A DNA stretch of 64,000 nt from JAJTGZ01 sp964403525 (GTDB lineage Bacteria > Planctomycetota > Phycisphaerae > Phycisphaerales > UBA1924). The notes under the pieces were generated by a model that worked only from the letters and a program-made list of their open reading frames with translations, was not told the origin of the DNA and searched no databases. Both the position numbers and the translations under genes were made by a program. Where the stretch lies: the NCBI GenBank assembly GCA_964403525.1, contig CAYOGE010000003.1:1-64000 (forward strand), in the 5' to 3' direction. Below are positions 59,333-64,000 of this stretch, in pieces (within the stretch, counting starts at the first letter, position 1; each line of letters begins with the position of its first letter).

Positions 59333-61618
59333 TCAAGACTGCGCCCCTGAAAGTCGGCGGCTCAGCCGCTCGAGACGCACGCCCGACGACGCACCGGACC
59401 AGTCCGTGCACAGCACGGCAAACTGTTTGTCAGCGTGCTCGCCCGCCAGTTCCGCCGCAATCGCGATCAGCGGCGTAACCGAGAACGCCTCGGCGAAGCG
59501 GTCGGCGATGGACACAAGACCGGATCGTAACCCCGCCCGGCGAGCGCCGAGCAGCTCGGCGCGATCGATCCACGTGCCGCAGGCCGATCCGATCACCCTG
59601 TCAGGCTTTCCTAGCCGCGAGATGACAGAAGAAACGTTGGAAGCAGCGCCGCAAGGCCGCGAGGTTGCGCAGGCGCTCTCGCGGACAACGGCATATGGAC
59701 TCGCGCCGCGTGCGGCCGCCGACACCGACGACTCAACCACCAGCGCCACACCACCGCCGATGCTCTCGACGGCGCGTTGACCGTGCGCCAGCGACAGCTT
59801 GTCGTCGCCGGCCAGCAGCCCGCGAGCGCGGTATGCACTGTCGACTACAGAGCACGGCTCTTCGGCGGCTACGACGAGCACCGTTTCAACCGCGCCGCTC
59901 CGGACTCGCAGCGCCGCCAGTGCAAGCGCATCGAGGCCGGCGGCGCGCGAACCGATAATGGTCTGGCAGGAGCCCTTGATCTGCAGCGTTGCGCTCAAGT
60001 GAGCGGCGGCCGCGTTGGGCACACCCTCGGCAAACAACACCGGATTCGCGGCGAGCGGTCCCTCCCTGATAATCTGGGAGTAGTAGTCGTAGCAGTAGCA
60101 CGCCGACCCGTGCATGGTGCCGAGTATCGCCGAAGCGCCTGCGGTGCGATCTGTGTCGCCTGCGAGTCCGGCGTCTCTTGCCGCCATTGCGGCGGCTGCA
60201 AGCGTCGCCTTGACGTACTGGCTCATGCGGCGTGCCCTGCGCACGTTGAGGTATTCGGCGATTGATGTGTCGTCTATGCCTGCGCTGCTCCAACCACTCG
60301 CGGTACGCGTGCGTTCGAGAAACGCAGCATGACCCACCGTGCCCGGCAGGATGATGCCGAGCCCGGTGATCCAGGCTTCAGGGTTCGTACGACGAGCCTT
60401 GGGGAGGGCGGGCGAGCGCCGATCCGTCAGAACAACGCAGGTATTTGCGCCACCGAATCCCAAAGAAGTGTTCAGCGCCGTGCTCGTTTCCAGAGCAACA
60501 GGAGAAGTGTTCGTCACACGCAGTGCAGGAAACTCGATCTCTTCCTTGCGAACGTTCGGGCACGCCGGGGCAGTCCCGTCTTGAATCGCCATCGCCGACA
60601 GCACAAGTTCAACCGCGCCTGCGCCGCCAAGGGTGTGCCCGAGAAAGCTCTTGAAGGCAACGATAGGAATGCGCGAAAGATCGGCTCCGAATAGTCCGGC
60701 CAGTGCGGCAAACTCTGCACCGTCGTTGTCGGGTGTGCCCGTTGCGTGGGCTGCCACCATCCCCAGTTCCTGCGGACTCATCTCCGCGCGCGACAGTGCT
60801 TGCCTCATCGCTGCCAGGGCTCCCGTGCCCTCCGGGTGCGGCTGTGTCAGGTGGTGGGCATCCGCCGACTCGCCCCATCCCGCGACCCGCACTCGCCCCG
60901 CTTTGCCCCGGGCCGCACAAGCGGCCTCCCGTTCCAGCACAACAATCCCGTACCCCTCGGCAATCTTCATCCCCTGCCGATCCTTGCAGAACGGGCGCAG
61001 GGGTCCCGAGGCGATGAGCCGCAGGGAGTTAAACCCCGCCCATGCGTACTCGCTGATGGCGTCGTACCCGCCGGCGACAACGACATCCGCCTGTCCGGTT
61101 TCAAGCAGCGTTACCCCTAGCGCGACCGCACCAAGGCTCGACGAACAGGCAGAACAGGTGGTAATCCCTCCACCCTCGATCCCTAGTCCCGCGATCGCGT
61201 GCTGCATCGTCGCCGAGGCCAGGAACGCGTCGAGCTCCATGAGATTGCCGGTCCGCAGGAATCGTCCGCCGGCACGGATCCCGTGCAAGGTCGTTCCAAG
61301 GACAGCGCGGATGCGCGAGGGGTCGTAGCAGGAGTTTGGGAGAAGCCCCGCATCCCGCAGCGCGTGCTCAATTGTCCAGCGCACGTACCGCGCTTCCCTA
61401 GAGAGCTCCGGCCGATACAGGCCCGGCAAGTCGAGTGCCTGGCCACCGACGCTCCCCTCCGGGAGCGGCGACTCGATCTCCGGCATCGGCGCCATTCCGC
61501 AGACGCCCTCCCTGACCCTTGTCCAGATCTGCCGCGCGTCGGTTCCCAGACACGCAACAGCCGCAGCGCCGGTGATCATCACGCCGCCATCTGATGGTCC
61601 AGCTTGCTGATCAGGCAT
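59333..61618 (-). CDS. Double beta-ketoacyl synthase (active KS fused to KS-like domain without Cys)
   Basis: A 761-aa fusion. Residues about 10-400 are a complete ketosynthase: TTCSACSSSLGA with the active Cys, HATGTPDND and SFLGHTLGGAGAVE with both His. Residues about 410-755 repeat the thiolase fold (ITGLGIILPG, ASAILGTMHGSACYCYD), but the nucleophile site reads TIIGSRAAGLDA with no Cys, and the His motifs are absent, so it resembles a chain-length-factor half. Type II polyketide systems use separate KS and CLF proteins; here they are in one chain. It should extend an acyl chain on a carrier protein that is not in the window. ATG 61618 overlaps the acyltransferase stop by 8 bp. Confidence 0.87.
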   Translation of the reverse strand: MPDQQAGPSDGGVMITGAAAVACLGTDARQIWTRVREGVCGMAPMPEIESPLPEGSVGGQALDLPGLYRPELSREARYVRWTIEHALRDAGLLPNSCYDPSRIRAVLGTTLHGIRAGGRFLRTGNLMELDAFLASATMQHAIAGLGIEGGGITTCSACSSSLGAVALGVTLLETGQADVVVAGGYDAISEYAWAGFNSLRLIASGPLRPFCKDRQGMKIAEGYGIVVLEREAACAARGKAGRVRVAGWGESADAHHLTQPHPEGTGALAAMRQALSRAEMSPQELGMVAAHATGTPDNDGAEFAALAGLFGADLSRIPIVAFKSFLGHTLGGAGAVELVLSAMAIQDGTAPACPNVRKEEIEFPALRVTNTSPVALETSTALNTSLGFGGANTCVVLTDRRSPALPKARRTNPEAWITGLGIILPGTVGHAAFLERTRTASGWSSAGIDDTSIAEYLNVRRARRMSQYVKATLAAAAMAARDAGLAGDTDRTAGASAILGTMHGSACYCYDYYSQIIREGPLAANPVLFAEGVPNAAAAHLSATLQIKGSCQTIIGSRAAGLDALALAALRVRSGAVETVLVVAAEEPCSVVDSAYRARGLLAGDDKLSLAHGQRAVESIGGGVALVVESSVSAAARGASPYAVVRESACATSRPCGAASNVSSVISRLGKPDRVIGSACGTWIDRAELLGARRAGLRSGLVSIADRFAEAFSVTPLIAIAAELAGEHADKQFAVLCTDWSGASSGVRLERLSRRLSGAQS

Positions 61619-62588
61619 GTGCCGCGTCCTCTTCAAACGCTGCGCCCAACACCAGCCACTGAAGCGGGTATTGCGCAACCATCGACTCGATCGCCCTTGC
61701 GACCGCGAGTACAGAAGGATCGATTGTTGTTCCCGCGTCCGTTCGTGGCTCGATCGCTGGAAGCATCAAGACGGCAAAGCGGCCGGTCGAGAGGCGCACA
61801 GTGAACACCGGGATGATCGGGCTTCCGGTCATCTGCGCCAACCGCACAGCGCCGGTTGGTATCCGCAGGTGACCGTGCAGGAAGGGCACAGACTCGGAGC
61901 GCTGACCGGGCATTGCCCGATCGGCCTGCATCACAACAACGTCGTCTTGGAGGAGCGCATCGCGGAGGCTCATCCAGGTCGTGAGCCCGTCGTCGATGGG
62001 CGCCTCGATCACCCCCAGCCGCCGGCGCATTCGCGCTCGCATCGATTCGAAAGGGCCCGAAGCGTCCCGTCGGTACACAACGTGCACCCGCTGCTCCACC
62101 TGCCGCAACGCCGCGAGCCCGACCTCGAACGACCCCATGTGCGCGGTGACCATGATCGCGCCTCGTCCCTTCGCACGCGCAGCCCGATATTCCGCCTCAC
62201 CCTCCGTTCGTTCGATTCTCTCCAGCAGCCGCTCGGGCGTGTCGTGGCTTGACTGGCCTACGTCGATCACAAAGTCAATGAAGCTGCTCAGAACGCCCCT
62301 GGTGTAAGCACGCTGCTCCCGAACGTGGAGCGACCGTCCAAAGATCCGAAGAGCGTTGCGACCGGCCTGCGCCCTCACCTGCCTCGAAAGCAGCGGGACG
62401 ATTCGGACCGCGATCGGAGCGCACGCACGAGCGAGCGCCGGTGCGTGCGTAGCCAACCAGAAGAACGGCCCCAACACCGTCGGCGTTTCTGTGGGCGGTT
62501 TGCTCTGCCGCTGTCCGTGCAGCGCCCCCGATGCAGCAAGTCCCTTTCGCGACGGGTGGGCGGGTACGGGTTCCAGTGTGGCCACCAT
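61611..62588 (-). CDS. LpxL/HtrB-like lysophospholipid acyltransferase
   Basis: A 325-aa membrane-associated acyltransferase. IMVTAHMGSFEVGLAAL has the HxxxxE catalytic pair, and FLHGHLRIPTGAVRLAQMTGSPIIPVF and the earlier VVMQADRAMPGQ fit the lipid A/aryl-polyene acyltransferase group (PF03279). A basic Pro-rich N-terminus precedes a hydrophobic stretch. ATG 62588 is chosen (GTG 62597 is possible) because TAGACT at 62598-62603 is 9 nt upstream. Overlaps the double ketosynthase gene downstream by 8 bp. Confidence 0.87.
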   Translation of the reverse strand: MVATLEPVPAHPSRKGLAASGALHGQRQSKPPTETPTVLGPFFWLATHAPALARACAPIAVRIVPLLSRQVRAQAGRNALRIFGRSLHVREQRAYTRGVLSSFIDFVIDVGQSSHDTPERLLERIERTEGEAEYRAARAKGRGAIMVTAHMGSFEVGLAALRQVEQRVHVVYRRDASGPFESMRARMRRRLGVIEAPIDDGLTTWMSLRDALLQDDVVVMQADRAMPGQRSESVPFLHGHLRIPTGAVRLAQMTGSPIIPVFTVRLSTGRFAVLMLPAIEPRTDAGTTIDPSVLAVARAIESMVAQYPLQWLVLGAAFEEDAAHA

Positions 62589-62597
62589 GAGTCCCAC

Positions 62598-62603
62598 AGT
62601 CTA
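62598..62603 (-). promoter_or_regulatory. Candidate -10 hexamer of the LpxL-like gene
   Basis: TAGACT on the minus strand ends 9 nt before ATG 62588; no Shine-Dalgarno sequence. Confidence 0.4.
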
Positions 62604-62647
62604 ACCGGGCGTGGCCTCCGGTGCAGGCATCCACGGCTCGCACGCGT

Positions 62648-62653
62648 TACCAT
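62648..62653 (+). promoter_or_regulatory. Candidate -10 hexamer of the first PlsC-like gene
   Basis: TACCAT ends 9 nt before ATG 62663. It faces away from the minus-strand LpxL-like promoter 44 bp away. Confidence 0.4.
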
Positions 62654-62662
62654 CGCCGCATC

Positions 62663-63334
62663 ATGGGAGCTCTTTTCTACCGATCGTGCAGGTCGGTGGG
62701 TCGATTTATCCAGTGGCAGACGATGCGGCAGGTCATCGTGAATGCGGAGGCGGCGGACCGCTCGGGTGGCTTTATCCTCGCCAGCTCGCATCTGAGCCAC
62801 CTGGAACCCTTCGTGGTCTCGGGTGCGATTGAACGTCACGTTCGCTGGATGGCCCGCATCGAGTTCTACCAGCGTTGCTGGCAGGCGTTCGCGCTGGACC
62901 GCGGAGGGGCGTTCCCGGTTGATCGATTCGGCCGCTCGTTGCCCGCCGTTCGCAGAGCGATCAGGCTCGCACTTGCGGGTGAGTGCGTCGGAATATTCCC
63001 TGAGGGGGGCGTTGCTCAAGGGTGCAATTCCGTGCTCCGCGGAGCACCGATCAAGCAGGGAGTGTGCACGATTGCGGTCCAGGCACGGATGCCGGTTGTC
63101 CCGGTGGTTGTTCTAGGGACAGACCGTCTCAACCAGATCAAACCGTGGCTGCCCTTTCGCAGGGCCCGCCTGTGGATCGCGTTCGGCAACGATGTGCTGC
63201 CGCCACCCCGCTCCTCATCTCGCAGGGCAGACCGTGGCGAGATGGCGCTCCGCCTCCGCGATGAGTTCGTGCGAACCTATCAACACCTGCTCGACGTCAG
63301 TCACGGCGAGATCACCGACGGAATGGTCCCCTGA
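62663..63334 (+). CDS. PlsC-like 1-acyl-glycerol-3-phosphate acyltransferase
   Basis: A 223-aa protein from ATG 62663. The catalytic HxxxxD motif appears as HLSHLE (Glu for Asp), then GIFPEGGVAQG and PVVPVVVLG match blocks III and IV. It should acylate a lysophospholipid or a related hydroxyl acceptor at the membrane. The Glu in the catalytic pair differs from the next gene and from most PlsC proteins, so activity is less certain. The second PlsC-like gene begins 17 bp downstream. Confidence 0.85.
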   Translation: MGALFYRSCRSVGRFIQWQTMRQVIVNAEAADRSGGFILASSHLSHLEPFVVSGAIERHVRWMARIEFYQRCWQAFALDRGGAFPVDRFGRSLPAVRRAIRLALAGECVGIFPEGGVAQGCNSVLRGAPIKQGVCTIAVQARMPVVPVVVLGTDRLNQIKPWLPFRRARLWIAFGNDVLPPPRSSSRRADRGEMALRLRDEFVRTYQHLLDVSHGEITDGMVP

Positions 63335-63351
63335 CGGAACAGGCTGCTTCT

Positions 63352-63993
63352 ATGGGTGACGCCTTCTACAGAGTTGTTCGCAGGATCGGCTCCACCGCGT
63401 TCTGGGTGAGCGGTGCACCTGTGATCGTCGGTCAGGAGAACGTGCCCCGCACCGGCCCGTGCCTGCTCGCCGCGACGCACCAAAGCCCGTTTGACGTCGC
63501 TCTGCTCATTCGACACACGCCCCGCCTGCTCGACTTTGTCAGCATTACAGAGGTCTTTCAGAACCCGATCGTCGGCTGGTTCTACGGTTCGCTCAACGCC
63601 TTCCCGCTCGAGCGTTCACGCCCCGACAGCAAGACCGTGCGCGTGATACTTGATCGGCTTGGAAAGTCTCGCACGGTCGCGATCTTCCCTGAGGGCGGCT
63701 TCCGCAGAGGGTCCGAATCGGTCGTTTCCAGCCGGCGCATCCGCCCGGGCACAGGCCGGATCGCGAGCATCGCCGGCGCTCCGGTCGTTCCATGCGTGCT
63801 GATCGACTCAAACGCGTATGCCCGGGTTTCCAGCTGGCTCCCGCTGCGCAGCACACGCTACGGGGTGATTTACGGCACGCCGATCGATCCCGCGTTGCCA
63901 CCGGAGGTGATCGAGTCAAGGCTCGTCGACGCGTTCGTCGAGCTCCACGGGCGGTTGGCTGCGTGGATGAGCGCTGGTCAACCCTCAGCGTGA
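63352..63993 (+). CDS. PlsC-like acyltransferase
   Basis: A 213-aa protein with the intact HQSPFD catalytic motif (HxxxxD) near residue 42, FPLERSRPDSKTVR (block II), IFPEGGFRRGS (block III) and APVVPCVLI (block IV). It forms a tandem with the preceding gene, and both point toward more cluster genes that would lie beyond the window end. Its stop is at 63991-63993, 7 bp before the window ends. Confidence 0.9.
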   Translation: MGDAFYRVVRRIGSTAFWVSGAPVIVGQENVPRTGPCLLAATHQSPFDVALLIRHTPRLLDFVSITEVFQNPIVGWFYGSLNAFPLERSRPDSKTVRVILDRLGKSRTVAIFPEGGFRRGSESVVSSRRIRPGTGRIASIAGAPVVPCVLIDSNAYARVSSWLPLRSTRYGVIYGTPIDPALPPEVIESRLVDAFVELHGRLAAWMSAGQPSA

Positions 63994-64000
63994 TCCGGTG

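Overview
The window is a GC-rich bacterial chromosome segment. It most likely comes from a planctomycete of the class Phycisphaerae. The main reason is the C-terminus of the secreted cytochrome at 32679-34535, which carries two calcium-loop-like repeats ending in a DNNDFIVFID motif that I associate with Phycisphaerales exported proteins. A dockerin-like tail on a secreted GH13 enzyme, CDS starts without Shine-Dalgarno sites and a large share of unrecognised secreted or membrane proteins fit this. The assignment is inference, since there is no rRNA here.

Layout. 1-5450: a MITE-like element, a PBP4-type carboxypeptidase and a three-gene succinate dehydrogenase of the Sdh1 (type F) kind. 5458-20700: a UbiD decarboxylase, a methyltransferase, an ABC exporter pair, a TPR protein, a valyl-tRNA synthetase with an odd His-rich insertion, a HExxH lipoprotein, a secreted alpha-amylase-family enzyme and a TlpA-like protein without its redox cysteines. 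20697-30454: an SDR, fumarylacetoacetase with an unknown partner, an MFS exporter, an SPFH-GYF/zinc-ribbon pair and several small housekeeping or stress genes. 30512-35303: a NapH-like polyferredoxin fused to TPRs, divergent from a pentaheme cytochrome, followed by the Ric/YtfE iron-sulfur repair protein. 35423-36366: AMP nucleosidase and tRNA-Thr. 36557-41360 is accessory: a BglII-family restriction endonuclease with an MT-A70 methyltransferase, facing a tightly coupled operon of two genes I do not recognise (one soluble, one with four membrane helices). 41361-41941 is gene-free and holds a 21-bp tandem array and a dispersed-repeat motif.

41942-56590 is an almost complete purine catabolism region. 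It has guanine deaminase, a TauE-like permease broken at a 16-G run, allantoinase, allantoicase, OHCU decarboxylase, hydroxyisourate hydrolase and urate oxidase on the plus strand. On the minus strand are a three-subunit xanthine dehydrogenase with XdhC and MocA maturation factors, adenine deaminase and a DUF6986-type protein. Together they take adenine and guanine through xanthine, urate and allantoin to ureidoglycolate. 56721-63993 looks like part of an aryl-polyene or other type II polyketide-like pigment/lipid locus: GT2-DUF2062, a halogenase-like flavoprotein, a fused double ketosynthase whose second half lacks the catalytic cysteine, an LpxL-like acyltransferase and two PlsC-like acyltransferases.

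One pattern crosses the whole window. Many first genes of transcription units have a TAnnnT (-10-like) hexamer ending only 5-9 nt before the start codon and no Shine-Dalgarno site. This suggests that leaderless transcription is common in this organism.
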